Assembly (NCBI GenBank): GCA_003669605.1
Contig: QWOP01000034.1
Coordinates: forward strand, 1 to 47,749
From: Planctomycetota bacterium
Lineage (GTDB): Bacteria; Planctomycetota; Planctomycetia; Pirellulales; UBA1268
DNA: 47,749 nt
Direction of reading: 5' to 3'
Shown piece after piece: positions 24,880 through 34,022 of the stretch. The stretch's first letter is position 1, and the number at the start of each line of letters is the position of its first letter. The translations under genes were made by a program, and so were the position numbers. The notes below the pieces were generated by a model. That model was not told the origin of the DNA and did no database searches. It was given only the letters and a program-made list of their open reading frames with translations.

Positions 24880-26121
24880 ATGCGGGCGGAAGTGATCTCG
24901 ATCGGCGACGAGTTGACCACTGGTCAGCGTCTCGACACCAACAGCCAGTGGATCTCCCGGGAACTCGGGGTGTTGGGAATCCCAGTGGCCTTCCACACCA
25001 CGATCACCGACAGTCTGGACGACGGCCTCGATGCTTTCCAGATCGCGGTCGCCCGGGCGGAGGTGGTCATCGTCACCGGCGGACTCGGTCCGACGGCCGA
25101 CGATCTGACGCGGGAAGTGCTGGCGGCGGTGGCAGGGGAGCCGCTGGAACTGGTGGCGACGGCGCTTGCCGATGTCGAATCGCGGTTTGCCAATCGGGGA
25201 GTGGCGATGCCCGCCTCGAATCGGCAGCAGGCCATGTTTCCCCGTGGCAGTGTCCCGATCCCCAACCCCGAGGGGACCGCCCCCGGGATCGAGATCGCGA
25301 TCCCCCGCGCCGGAGGTGGTGCTCCGGCACGGGTTTTCGCGCTGCCCGGAGTACCGGGCGAGATGCATTCAATGTGGCAGGCCACCGTGGGGCCGGCGCT
25401 GCTCAAGATGCTGCCGGAGGCGGGGACGATTCGCTTCCGGCGACTGAAGTGCTTCGGTGCTGGAGAGAGCGCTATCGAGGCGATGCTCCCAGACCTGATC
25501 CGCCGCGGTCGCGACCCGCTGGTGGGGATCACGGCGCACGAGGCCACGATCACACTGCGGATCGCTGCCCGCGGTGATCACGATGCGGCCTGCGAGGAGA
25601 AGATCGCCCCCACCGAGGCCCTCATCCGCGGCTGTCTTGGGGAACTCGTCTACGGCACCGAGGACGACGAGGTCGAAGATGCCGCGATTCGCAATCTGGC
25701 GGCGAGCGGAGGGTCGGTGGCGACAGTGGAGATCGGATCGCTGGGGTTGGTGGCCGCGCTTTTGGCGCAGGCCGCCGCCCGGGAGAAGAGCGGATGTTTT
25801 GCCGGTGGAGTTGTCCTTCCGCTCACCACAGTGCTGCCGGTGGCCGAATTGGCCGAGTTGCGGCGGAGAGAGACTGGGGCGACGTTTGCCCTGGCGGTGG
25901 GACCAGTGGTGCGGAATTCCGCGAGTGGTTCCGGGCGACCTGCCGACGCGGTGGAGATGGTCCTGGTCGGACCGGCTGGCGCTGTGACAATCTGTCACAC
26001 CCTGGGGGGAGCCGGCACCGTCCGGTTGTCACGGTTGGCGAAAACGGCTCTCGACATGCTGCGGAAGGGGGCGGCTCGCAGTCTGCCCGGAACACCGTCA
26101 GGGAGTGGGGAGACCTCATGA
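24880..26121 (+). CDS. cinA: CinA-family protein with degenerate PncC domain
   Basis: 413 aa. The N-terminal MoaB/MogA-like domain is complete: ISIGDELTTGQRLDTN (7-21), VTGGLGPTADDLTREVL (65-81) and ALPGVPGEM (154-162). In typical CinA it is an ADP-ribose pyrophosphatase. The C-terminal nicotinamide mononucleotide deamidase domain normally has AESCTGG with the catalytic Ser; here the same place reads VEIGSLG (283-289). The later TGIAGP motif is replaced by GPVVRN. Deamidase activity is therefore doubtful. The stop overlaps the next start (ATGA). Confidence 0.88.
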   Translation: MRAEVISIGDELTTGQRLDTNSQWISRELGVLGIPVAFHTTITDSLDDGLDAFQIAVARAEVVIVTGGLGPTADDLTREVLAAVAGEPLELVATALADVESRFANRGVAMPASNRQQAMFPRGSVPIPNPEGTAPGIEIAIPRAGGGAPARVFALPGVPGEMHSMWQATVGPALLKMLPEAGTIRFRRLKCFGAGESAIEAMLPDLIRRGRDPLVGITAHEATITLRIAARGDHDAACEEKIAPTEALIRGCLGELVYGTEDDEVEDAAIRNLAASGGSVATVEIGSLGLVAALLAQAAAREKSGCFAGGVVLPLTTVLPVAELAELRRRETGATFALAVGPVVRNSASGSGRPADAVEMVLVGPAGAVTICHTLGGAGTVRLSRLAKTALDMLRKGAARSLPGTPSGSGETS

Positions 26122-27290
26122 CTTCGTCGCCGCAGCCACCGGAGGTGCGGGGGCCTTCCAATGGGGCCTCGCTCCAGACCGCCATCCTCATGCTTGGCCT
26201 GGTATTGCTGGTGGCGATGCTGGCGTTGCCGACGGTGGTGGAAAAGATGCAGTACGCCCGCGTCCGGGGGGAAATGAAGGCGATCCGCGATGCGGCTGCC
26301 GTTCGCGAACTGGCGCCGGTGGGAAAGTTGTTCACGACACTGGCTCGGCTCATCGGGCCGACGGTCGTGAATGTCACCGGCAAGCGGCGGGTGGTGCCGC
26401 GGGCAGACGAGATAGCGGCCCTTCGCAGCAACGATGTGTCACGGGTGACCGACGAAGAGATCGGCTCCGGCGTGATCGTGGCCGCCGATGGCGTGATCGT
26501 CACCAACAATCATGTCGTGGCCGATGCCACCGAGATCGACGTCACACTCGCCGACGGCCGTCGCTTCGTAGCCACACTCCTGGGGTCTGACGGGAAGACC
26601 GACCTGGCGGTGCTCCGCATCGAGGCCACCAACTTGCCAACCGCCACCTGGGCGGACAGTGACAAGGTCGAGGTGGGGGAGATGGCCTGGGCGATCGGTA
26701 ATCCGTACGGCCTCGACAGGACGCTGACCTACGGGATTGTCAGCGCCGTGGGGAGGCGGGGAGTGACCGGCGACCCGAAGCAGGAATTCCTCCAGACCGA
26801 CGCCAGCATCAATCCTGGCAATTCCGGCGGGCCGCTGATCGACGTCCATGGCAGCATCATGGGGATCACGACGGCGATCGCCACGCGGGGAGCGAAGGGG
26901 ATCGGTTTTGCGATCCCGAGTAATACCGCCAGGAGGGTCTGCGAGCAGATCCTCACTGAGGGGGAGGTGGAGAGTGGGTATCTGGGAATGGTCTTGCAGG
27001 ATGCCTTCCAGGATTCCCGCCCGGATCCTTCCCAGATCTCCGCCGCCGAGCAGGGGGGAGCGCTTGTGCGGGCCGTGGCCGCCAGTGCGCCAGCCAGTCT
27101 GGCGGGGATCCAACCGGGGGATGTGATCCTCGCCTTCGACGGCGAACGGATCGCCGATGCATCGCAGCTCTCACTCCTTGTCGCCTGGGCCGACGTGGGC
27201 AGCGACGTGCCAGTGGAACTTTTCCGGCAGGAAAAGAAGGTGACGCTCACCGTCCGTGTCGGCCGCCGGCCGCGGAGCGGCGGCCGCTGA
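26118..27290 (+). CDS. membrane-anchored HtrA/DegS-type serine protease
   Basis: 390 aa. One transmembrane helix (about 20-42) anchors a trypsin-like domain with H132 (TNNHVV), D162 (TDLAVL) and S236 (GNSGGP), then one PDZ domain (about 285-385). The layout is like DegS, the envelope-stress sensor protease, but whether it acts in signalling is unknown. Start ATG 26118 overlaps the cinA stop (ATGA), so it is translated in coupling with cinA. It ends 8 bp from the convergent kinase gene. Confidence 0.92.
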   Translation: MTSSPQPPEVRGPSNGASLQTAILMLGLVLLVAMLALPTVVEKMQYARVRGEMKAIRDAAAVRELAPVGKLFTTLARLIGPTVVNVTGKRRVVPRADEIAALRSNDVSRVTDEEIGSGVIVAADGVIVTNNHVVADATEIDVTLADGRRFVATLLGSDGKTDLAVLRIEATNLPTATWADSDKVEVGEMAWAIGNPYGLDRTLTYGIVSAVGRRGVTGDPKQEFLQTDASINPGNSGGPLIDVHGSIMGITTAIATRGAKGIGFAIPSNTARRVCEQILTEGEVESGYLGMVLQDAFQDSRPDPSQISAAEQGGALVRAVAASAPASLAGIQPGDVILAFDGERIADASQLSLLVAWADVGSDVPVELFRQEKKVTLTVRVGRRPRSGGR

Positions 27291-27298
27291 CGAGCCGA

Positions 27299-28906
27299 TT
27301 ACCGCCGCGGCATCCTTACCCGTCCGATCTGGAAGCCGGTGATGGCCGCGGTGCAGAGGGTGAGGATGGCGACAATCAGGGCGACGTGCCAAGGAGTCGC
27401 TGCCGGGGAGATCGCCAGCAGCAGGCCATAGCCTGCCAGGGATGCGATCCCAGCCACCGCCACCAGTCTCGGTTCGAGCCACAGTCCTGCGGCGCAGACC
27501 AGCAACGGATAGACCGCAATCAGCGGTTGCTGGACTCCCTCCACACGCCACAACAAAACGGTGACGCAGGCAGCATCGGTGATCACGAAGGCGTCGCTGG
27601 AAACTCGCGCGCCAGCATCAGACAGGCCGACCCATTCCCACGCCACCGACAGCGCCCCCCAGAGAGCGAGTCCGGCGAGCACCGGCAGGTAGAACGGCAC
27701 CGCGGTGGGGTTGGTCAGGCACCTGACCGCCACGACGACCATCGTGCCGACGATGCCGATGAGGTGGAAACCGGCCGCGGGATGGCGGCGGAGCAGCCGC
27801 TGGAGGGTATGAAAAACCCCATCTTCACGAAGTCCGATCGACGTTCCCCCCAGCCATGCCTCGAGGTTGTCAGCCAGGATGGTGGCCGAAGGTGGACGCC
27901 GGTGGGGTGACTTCTCCAGGCATGCCAGACAGAGCCGGTTCAGGTCGCGCGGCACGCTGCGTTCAAAATGCCGTGGAGGCATGGGATCGCGTTCCAACAC
28001 CTGCAGCAGCGTGGCCATCGTCGAGTCGGCCGCGAAGGGGGGACGACCGGCGAGCAATTCGTAGAGGATCGCCCCCAGCGAGTAGATATCGGAACGGGCG
28101 TCGATGTCGTGGACCCGTCCCGCCGCCTGCTCGGGGGCCATGTAGCTTGGGGTTCCGAGCACGGTTCCGGTGGCTGTTGTGCCGGAGTCGGTGTCGCCGA
28201 GGGCAAGGCCGAAGTCGACCAAGTGTGGTTTCCCCGCAGTATCGACGAGGATGTTGGATGGCTTGAGATCGCGGTGGAGGACGCCCGAGGCGTGGAGATG
28301 TGCCACCGCCCGTGCCATCTCTGCAACCAGTTGCACTCCGTCGCGCATCGGCAGCCTACCGGCCCGCAGCAAGGCGGCCAGATCGTCGCCGTCGATGAGG
28401 TCCATGGCGCACCACAACTGGCCGTCACGGTCACCGGCGTCGTGGATCGTGACGACCTGCGGATGACGGATGCGGGCGGCGAGACGGGCCTCGGAGAGGA
28501 ACCGGCGCCGCTGCTCGGGGCTGGCGTAGGCTCCTGCTGTCAGCAGTTTGAGGGCCACGTCGCGGCCGAGTCCATCGTGCCGGGCCCTGTAGACGACCCC
28601 CATTCCCCCGCGACCGATCTCGCCGATGATCCGGTAGGGGCCGAACGTGCCGACGCTTTGTGGCTGCGGACCACTGTCGGCAGAATCTGAATCTTGGTGG
28701 GCCGACTGCCCGTCGATCGTGAGGTCGGAGAGCAGATCGGCGAGACTGTCGAGTCCACGAAGACACTCCGCCCATTCGGCGAGGGCGGGGGTGGCTTCGA
28801 GCAACTTTTGCTGGAGCTGGTTGTCGGCCGACTGGATCGCCGTCAGAAACCGGTCGAGCACTTCCGGATCGATGTCGGCGGCAATGGATTCAGGGTCGGT
28901 GTTCAT
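27299..28906 (-). CDS. membrane serine/threonine-protein kinase
   Basis: 535 aa. The Hanks-type kinase domain (about 91-352) is complete: G-loop IGRGGMGVVY, K120, E139, HRDLKPSN (211-218, catalytic D213), DFG (231-233) and APE (257-259). An unusual C-terminal part has about six hydrophobic helices (380-525), so the kinase faces the cytoplasm behind a multi-pass membrane sensor. The N-terminal 85 residues are acidic and helical. Its start overlaps the stop of the ECF sigma gene (ATGA), so the pair is co-translated. It probably signals to, or is signalled by, that sigma factor. Confidence 0.93.
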   Translation of the reverse strand: MNTDPESIAADIDPEVLDRFLTAIQSADNQLQQKLLEATPALAEWAECLRGLDSLADLLSDLTIDGQSAHQDSDSADSGPQPQSVGTFGPYRIIGEIGRGGMGVVYRARHDGLGRDVALKLLTAGAYASPEQRRRFLSEARLAARIRHPQVVTIHDAGDRDGQLWCAMDLIDGDDLAALLRAGRLPMRDGVQLVAEMARAVAHLHASGVLHRDLKPSNILVDTAGKPHLVDFGLALGDTDSGTTATGTVLGTPSYMAPEQAAGRVHDIDARSDIYSLGAILYELLAGRPPFAADSTMATLLQVLERDPMPPRHFERSVPRDLNRLCLACLEKSPHRRPPSATILADNLEAWLGGTSIGLREDGVFHTLQRLLRRHPAAGFHLIGIVGTMVVVAVRCLTNPTAVPFYLPVLAGLALWGALSVAWEWVGLSDAGARVSSDAFVITDAACVTVLLWRVEGVQQPLIAVYPLLVCAAGLWLEPRLVAVAGIASLAGYGLLLAISPAATPWHVALIVAILTLCTAAITGFQIGRVRMPRR

Positions 28907-29571
28907 TTTCCAGGGTCTTCCGCGGGGAGACGCTCGCGAAGAGTAGCGATCGCACGCAGCCAGAGCATCCGGCAGGCGCCGGCTGAACGCCCCATCCGCC
29001 GGGATACTTCGTCGAAAGGGAGCCGCTCCATATTGCGAAGGAGGAGCACTTCGCGGTGGTCCTCGGGGAGGGCGTTGAGGGCGGCGGCGAGGATCAGTTC
29101 CTGTTCACCGCGTTCCACCCGGTGGCTGGGAGAGGATCCGGGATCGACGACACCGCCGTGCCATGCCAGCGAATCATCGCTGCCGGCGGCGAGATGCACT
29201 TCGCGGGCCGCATCGCGCTTCGCTGTACCCCGGTAGCGCTTGGCCGCGTCGAGGGCGTTGCGGGCGACGATTTGCTTGAGCCACGACAGCCACTCTCCCA
29301 ACGAATGACCGGTGAAGTCGTCGAAGCCCTGGTGTGCCTCAAGGAGCGACTGCTGGACAATATCGGAGGCATCCATCTTGGCGCGGAGTCCACGCTGCAG
29401 ATGGAAGCGGGCCGCCGTGGCCACGAAACTCCGCGTTGCGCCAAAGAGGCGATCGCGGGCCTGGGCATCGCCGCGACGGGCCCGATCGAGCCAGTTGGCA
29501 ATCCGCTCCGAGCGGCTCTCTGCCGGGGCGGGGCCGGGAGCCGTCGCGGGGTTCTGCGGTGAGTTCGGCAC
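28903..29571 (-). CDS. ECF-type RNA polymerase sigma factor
   Basis: 222 aa. Sigma region 2 lies around 30-90 (MDASDIVQQSLLEAHQGF) and region 4 around 163-215 (ALPEDHREVLLL, then a helix-turn-helix FDEVSRRMGRSAGACRMLWL). This is the planctomycete-style ECF group paired with a Ser/Thr kinase rather than a membrane anti-sigma factor. Start GTG 29571 has GGAAGAG just upstream; a longer frame reaches into the FtsK gene but is not protein-like. It lies 94 bp downstream of the FtsK-type ATPase gene, so it may be in that transcript. Confidence 0.88.
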   Translation of the reverse strand: MPNSPQNPATAPGPAPAESRSERIANWLDRARRGDAQARDRLFGATRSFVATAARFHLQRGLRAKMDASDIVQQSLLEAHQGFDDFTGHSLGEWLSWLKQIVARNALDAAKRYRGTAKRDAAREVHLAAGSDDSLAWHGGVVDPGSSPSHRVERGEQELILAAALNALPEDHREVLLLRNMERLPFDEVSRRMGRSAGACRMLWLRAIATLRERLPAEDPGK

Positions 29572-29593
29572 TGGCTCTTCCAGAATGAAAACG

Positions 29594-29614
29594 GTTGGCG
29601 AAAAGCCTGCCAAC
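29594..29614 (-). terminator. short hairpin between FtsK-type and sigma genes
   Basis: GTTGGC (29594-29599) and GCCAAC (29609-29614) form a 6-bp stem about 50 nt after the FtsK stop; on the minus strand CGTTTTC follows. It could be a weak terminator or attenuator that lowers sigma and kinase expression relative to the secretion-type genes. Confidence 0.35.
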
Positions 29615-29665
29615 TTCCGCCGATCCCCGGCTATCACTTGTGGATAAGGGCAAAGAAAAAGCTTG

Positions 29666-32600
29666 TCAGTTCTCCCCAGCGGGTATTTGGCCTTCTGGCG
29701 GCGCCGGCTTTTCCTCCGGTGGATCGTCGAGAAACTTCGTGAAGTTAAAATCTCCGTCGCCTTGGCCAAAGCCGAAATTGAAACCCTCCGACTCCGGCTC
29801 TGATTTCGCGCTGGCCGTGCCCGCAGCAGCAGCGGATTGATCGCTTTGCGGTCTGGCCACGGGCGTCCCCTGTGGCCGGGCGCGAAGTTTCTCGGAGATG
29901 CTCCCCAGCCACTCCTGATTAGGGAAGGCATACGGGCGGAATTTCTCCAGCGTGCCGGTCTCCTCATGGATGAAGAGGGCGCGCTGCGGGCCCAGTTTGT
30001 TTGCCGTGGGGCTGTCGATCAACTGGCTCGAATCGGCGGCGCTCATCTGGAACAGCACCCGCAGTTCAAACTCTTTGAGCGCTCCCCGTTCGAACGTCCG
30101 CATGAGGTTCGTCAGCGAGTCGCACCACAGCAGCGTGTGCACTCCCACGGTGGGACCATCCCGGAGGAGGGTATTGAAGTTCTCCGCCGGGCCGGCCTTC
30201 TTGTCGCCGCCTCCGAAAGAGAAGCCGAAGTCGCCGTCGGCTTTGCGCAGTTCGCGGAATCGGGCCAGGTCGCGGATCACCACATACACCGCCTCGCCGT
30301 CGAGCACCTGATCATCGAGGCGGCGTTTGACTTCGGCAGCGAGCCCAGCGATGGCATCGCCGACACCGAGCCGGCTGACAACGTCGAATTCGTGCGGCAG
30401 GCTGCGGGAAAGTTGAGAGAGGAGCAGATCGGGCTTCTCGTCGGCGACACCTGGTTCAAAGAGCACGAACCGGGCGGCCCGCCCGAGTTTGCCTCCCGGA
30501 AAGGGATCGTTGGCAGAGGCCAAGCCGACGATCGCCATCGCCAGCAGACTCACCGCCAAATCCTCGCGCTGACCGACGACCAAAAGATTGGCGCCACCCT
30601 GGCGGCGGAAGATGGCGGTGGTCGGATCCTTGATGGCAATCGCATCCCCCAGCCAGGCCACCGGCGCCACCAACTCGCGACCACCGACCATTCCGGTGGT
30701 GAGCAACTCCCCGAGGAGAGCGTTGCCGGCTGGATCGGCAGCTTGGTTGCCGTCAAACACGATCCGTGGGACCGGCGGAATATCAGTCCGCCGATCGGCC
30801 AACTTCCGCAGGGCTCCGAGGTACCACTCGCGGCGGTCGTCGCCGAGCCACACGACCTGGAAGGGGTTGTTTCCCGAGAGCATGCCGTTGGCGTCGTTGT
30901 AGATCGCTTCGCCGGGCCGCGTCAGGAGCCGGGCGGCGGAGTTCTCCTCAGAAAGGATCAGACTGCTGTCGGCCTCGTTGCATTGGAGGGCGATGCGGAC
31001 GGCCATCTGCCCCATCGTGGCCCTCGGCAGGCTGTAGGACCCGCCGAGGGTCTGCGATCCCAGCAGCACGTGAATGCCGAAGGCACGCCCTTGACGGACG
31101 AGTCGGTCGAGGATCAGCGAGGCATCTTGGGCGAGTTTGTCGTCTTCGATGAAGAGTTCCTGAAACTCGTCGATGATCAGCAACACCCGCGGCATGGGAT
31201 CGGGATTGCCGGTGGCCCGGAAGCCGGCGAGGTCTTGAACTGCCAGATCGCGGAACTCGTCGCCGCGGCGTTTGAGTTCTCGATCCAACTGCTCGAGCAC
31301 GGAGAGTCCGAACTCGCGCTCGCTCTCGATGGCGATCACGCGGGCGTGCGGAAGTTGGTAGTGGTCGTAGATTTTGAACTCGACCCCCTTCTTGAAGTCG
31401 ATGAGATAGAACTGCACCTCGTTGGGGCTGTAGGTAAGCGCCAGATTGGTGATCAAGGCGTGCATCATCGTCGACTTTCCGGAGCCGGTCTTGCCGGCGA
31501 TGAGCACGTGCTGGCTCGTTCCCTTGCCGAGCTTCATGTGCTGCATCTTCTTGGCACCAGCCGGTCCCAAGGGAACGTCGATCCCGCTGGCCGTGCTCCC
31601 CTGCCACCAGTCCGACTCTTTCGGGGCCACCCGGTCGAATGGCACCTCGATGCGCTTCGAGGCTTTGGCCGCCTTTCCGACACGCTGGATGACCTGCGTG
31701 AAGACCTCGTCAGACGGTGCCTTCTCCACTGCCAGCGGCCACTTGGAGAATTCGGGATCCTGCCAAGTGAAGGTGCCGTTCTTGAGGACCAGCGTCGTGG
31801 CGTGCTGCTCGATGTCGGCAAGGCTGAAGTTGGCCGGCATCGCTTGTTTGGTGTCGACCGACACGATCGTGTAGACGCCGCAGCGTGCTCCGCTGGAGGC
31901 GATGCTCGACAGTCTCCGGGCGCTGGTCTCAGTAAAGTTTGCCGGGAATCCTGAGACGACCACGAAGCGGTAGGGCTCGGGCACCTCGGCGTCGGCGTTG
32001 TAGGCGCCGATCGACTCGTATTCGTTGCGCAGATATTTCTGGATCACCAGCTCCATCTGCTCGGTGATGTCTGCCAGCCGCTGCTCGATCTGCGCAGGCT
32101 CAGTCCAGATCCGGCTGGTGACCAGGAGTTCGTCGTAATCAGCCAGGTGCATGAAGCCGGCGAAGTGTTTTCCGAGTCCCAGCGGATCGATGATCGTGAA
32201 GCGGGTTTGGCCAGCGGGTACGCCGGAGGCGATGCGGAGGGTGAGGGCCTGAAGGAAGGCCGCTGCCTCCTCCTTTTGATCAGCGGTCGTCTTCACAAGC
32301 ACCGACGACTCAGCAGGGAAGGGGACAGCCGCGGGCTGCAGCCAACTCAGCGGACCGAAGGCATTGAGCTCCGGTTCCTCCGACACGCCCCCCGGAACTT
32401 TCGCCAGCGTGATCGCCAGTTGCCCGAATCGTAGCCCCGGCGGAGCCTCTTCCGGCAGCGCCGCGGTGCCGTCGGCAAGTGCACTCCAGGGAGCGAACGA
32501 GGCCGCGTCGATGCGCGAGGCTTCCTCGAAAACATCCGCCGCGGCGCTCCGCCCCTGCCGCCAGGCCGCGGTCATCGCCGCATGCCGTTGCTGGCGTTTG

Positions 32601-33694
32601 ACTGCAGCGGCCGCCAGACGCTCGTCGCGCGACTGCTCCCGGCGGCGGATATCTTCTGAGAGCGCCGTCTCCAGGGCAGTGATCCGGGCTGGATACTTGC
32701 TGTCGGCATCCGTTCGGCCCGCGCCGACCTTCGTGCGGATCGTCTCGGTGGCGGTCCGGTATTGCTCCTCCAGATCAGCCATCTTGGCGTCGCGCTTGGC
32801 GGTCAATTCGGCCGTCATCCGGGCTGCCTTGGAATCGAGCTCGGCGACATTCTGCCGGAAGCTCGATTCCATCCGCTTCACCTGCTCGTCGCGGCGGACC
32901 GGGAGCCACGCGGCAGCGGCGGGGAGGAGTTTCCTGCCGCGGATGGCGTCGCGTTCGATCGCAGTCCACAGATCTGTCGCCTTCTGAGCGGCGTCTTTTT
33001 TCAGGCCGCCGAAGATGGTTTTCGAGGCATCGAGACTTTTCAGCTCAGTGAACCGGCCGAGCACTCCCGTATGGAGGCCTTTGATCTGCTCGAGGAGTTC
33101 GTCGCCGTCGGGAGCCGACGCCGTCTGGTCGGCGGCGGCAGCGACTTTGACTCCCCACTTGGCGAGCATCTCCCGGCTGCGCGCCACCACCTGTTCAAAC
33201 TCTTCGCTGGTGCGGGCGAGTTCCTTCTCCCACTTGGCGAGCAGTTTGTGGGGGTCGTTCTGCTTTTCCTTGAAGACCTCCTTGACCGATCCCTTCTCAA
33301 ACTCGTGGTCTTCGCGGACCTTCGTGGCCTGTTCTTCGCAGGCCCGTTGGATCTGTGCGGCCTTCGTCTTCCGCTGCTCGTCGATCTTGCGTTGCTCAGC
33401 TTCTCCCTGTGAGGCGAGCCGTCGGGTAACCGCTTCGTACTCCTTGCGGGTGGCCTCGATCTCCTGCCGGTGTTTTTCCCGGGTGGCCTCGATCTCCTTG
33501 GCGGTCTCCGACTTCGCAGTTGCGGTCTCGCGGGCGAACTCCTCGGCAATCTCCGACTCGAGGCGCGCCCGAGTGGCGGATTCACCGCGGAGCAGTTCCA
33601 CCTGCCGGCGGAGCAATTCGCGGTCGTAGGCGGTGGCATTGGAGGAGGCGGTGCGGGCCGAGGGGAGGCCATCCTGAGCGGACGGGGATGTCAT
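29666..33694 (-). CDS. coiled-coil FtsK/SpoIIIE (EccC-like) ATPase of a WXG100 locus
   Basis: 1342 aa. Residues 30-390 are highly charged and helical, probably long coiled coils (for example ETAKEIEATREKHRQEIEAT). A first ATPase-like segment (about 460-640) lacks a Walker A. The central FtsK/SpoIIIE domain (about 700-960) has GKTGSGKS (734-741) and LLIIDEF (838-844). A third segment (about 1033-1270) begins NLLVVGQREDLAVSLL, a decayed P-loop. Several linked FtsK domains with only some active are typical of T7SS EccC/EssC. Unlike EccC there are no transmembrane helices. Start ATG 33694 has GGAG upstream. It follows three small helical proteins and is probably their motor. Confidence 0.85.
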   Translation of the reverse strand: MTSPSAQDGLPSARTASSNATAYDRELLRRQVELLRGESATRARLESEIAEEFARETATAKSETAKEIEATREKHRQEIEATRKEYEAVTRRLASQGEAEQRKIDEQRKTKAAQIQRACEEQATKVREDHEFEKGSVKEVFKEKQNDPHKLLAKWEKELARTSEEFEQVVARSREMLAKWGVKVAAAADQTASAPDGDELLEQIKGLHTGVLGRFTELKSLDASKTIFGGLKKDAAQKATDLWTAIERDAIRGRKLLPAAAAWLPVRRDEQVKRMESSFRQNVAELDSKAARMTAELTAKRDAKMADLEEQYRTATETIRTKVGAGRTDADSKYPARITALETALSEDIRRREQSRDERLAAAAVKRQQRHAAMTAAWRQGRSAAADVFEEASRIDAASFAPWSALADGTAALPEEAPPGLRFGQLAITLAKVPGGVSEEPELNAFGPLSWLQPAAVPFPAESSVLVKTTADQKEEAAAFLQALTLRIASGVPAGQTRFTIIDPLGLGKHFAGFMHLADYDELLVTSRIWTEPAQIEQRLADITEQMELVIQKYLRNEYESIGAYNADAEVPEPYRFVVVSGFPANFTETSARRLSSIASSGARCGVYTIVSVDTKQAMPANFSLADIEQHATTLVLKNGTFTWQDPEFSKWPLAVEKAPSDEVFTQVIQRVGKAAKASKRIEVPFDRVAPKESDWWQGSTASGIDVPLGPAGAKKMQHMKLGKGTSQHVLIAGKTGSGKSTMMHALITNLALTYSPNEVQFYLIDFKKGVEFKIYDHYQLPHARVIAIESEREFGLSVLEQLDRELKRRGDEFRDLAVQDLAGFRATGNPDPMPRVLLIIDEFQELFIEDDKLAQDASLILDRLVRQGRAFGIHVLLGSQTLGGSYSLPRATMGQMAVRIALQCNEADSSLILSEENSAARLLTRPGEAIYNDANGMLSGNNPFQVVWLGDDRREWYLGALRKLADRRTDIPPVPRIVFDGNQAADPAGNALLGELLTTGMVGGRELVAPVAWLGDAIAIKDPTTAIFRRQGGANLLVVGQREDLAVSLLAMAIVGLASANDPFPGGKLGRAARFVLFEPGVADEKPDLLLSQLSRSLPHEFDVVSRLGVGDAIAGLAAEVKRRLDDQVLDGEAVYVVIRDLARFRELRKADGDFGFSFGGGDKKAGPAENFNTLLRDGPTVGVHTLLWCDSLTNLMRTFERGALKEFELRVLFQMSAADSSQLIDSPTANKLGPQRALFIHEETGTLEKFRPYAFPNQEWLGSISEKLRARPQGTPVARPQSDQSAAAAGTASAKSEPESEGFNFGFGQGDGDFNFTKFLDDPPEEKPAPPEGQIPAGEN

Positions 33695-33785
33695 CGACGA
33701 AACTCCGGGGGCAGGCGGGGGCCTGTAGGGGGGATGATGTGGCGGACCATCGTCCCTGCCAGTGACACAAAGGGGGAGGTCGCAG

Positions 33786-34022
33786 TCACCTGCCCCCCTC
33801 GTCGGCGACGTCGCGGGCGGCACGGGCGAGGACCTCGGCGAGCCGACCGATGGCTTCGAGCGTGGTCTTCACCTCGGGCATGATCGGCTCGATGTGTTCC
33901 TTGTGAAAACCCTTCGCCGTGCCGTCGTTCCACGTATCGGTGGCCGAGTTCCACTTGATGTCGAGTTGCTTGAGGGCCAGTGCCAACTTCGAGGCCCCGC
34001 TGGAAAGATCGAACGATTTCAA
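33786..34022 (-). CDS. small WXG100-like helical protein
   Basis: 78 aa. Two predicted helices flank W24 and W31-N-D-G, followed by AKGFHKEHIEPIMPEVKTTL. Size and layout fit the WXG100/ESAT-6 helical hairpin, though the exact W-x-G is W-N-D-G. The start is TTG 34022 with GGAG about 8 nt upstream. It overlaps the preceding stop as TTGA, indicating coupled translation at a fixed ratio. It lies 91 bp before the FtsK-type ATPase gene. It may be a partner or substrate of that ATPase. Confidence 0.7.
   Translation of the reverse strand: MKSFDLSSGASKLALALKQLDIKWNSATDTWNDGTAKGFHKEHIEPIMPEVKTTLEAIGRLAEVLARAARDVADEGGR

Noticed and set aside
21924..27290. The two HtrA proteases as the missing mycosin of the WXG100 system
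   Set aside because: They are in other transcription units, and HtrA proteases are common in all planctomycetes. Nothing in the sequence links them to the locus.
29837..31954. 705-codon open frame on the plus strand
   Set aside because: It is fully antisense to the FtsK-type ATPase gene, has no recognisable domain, and such frames are expected opposite GC-rich genes.
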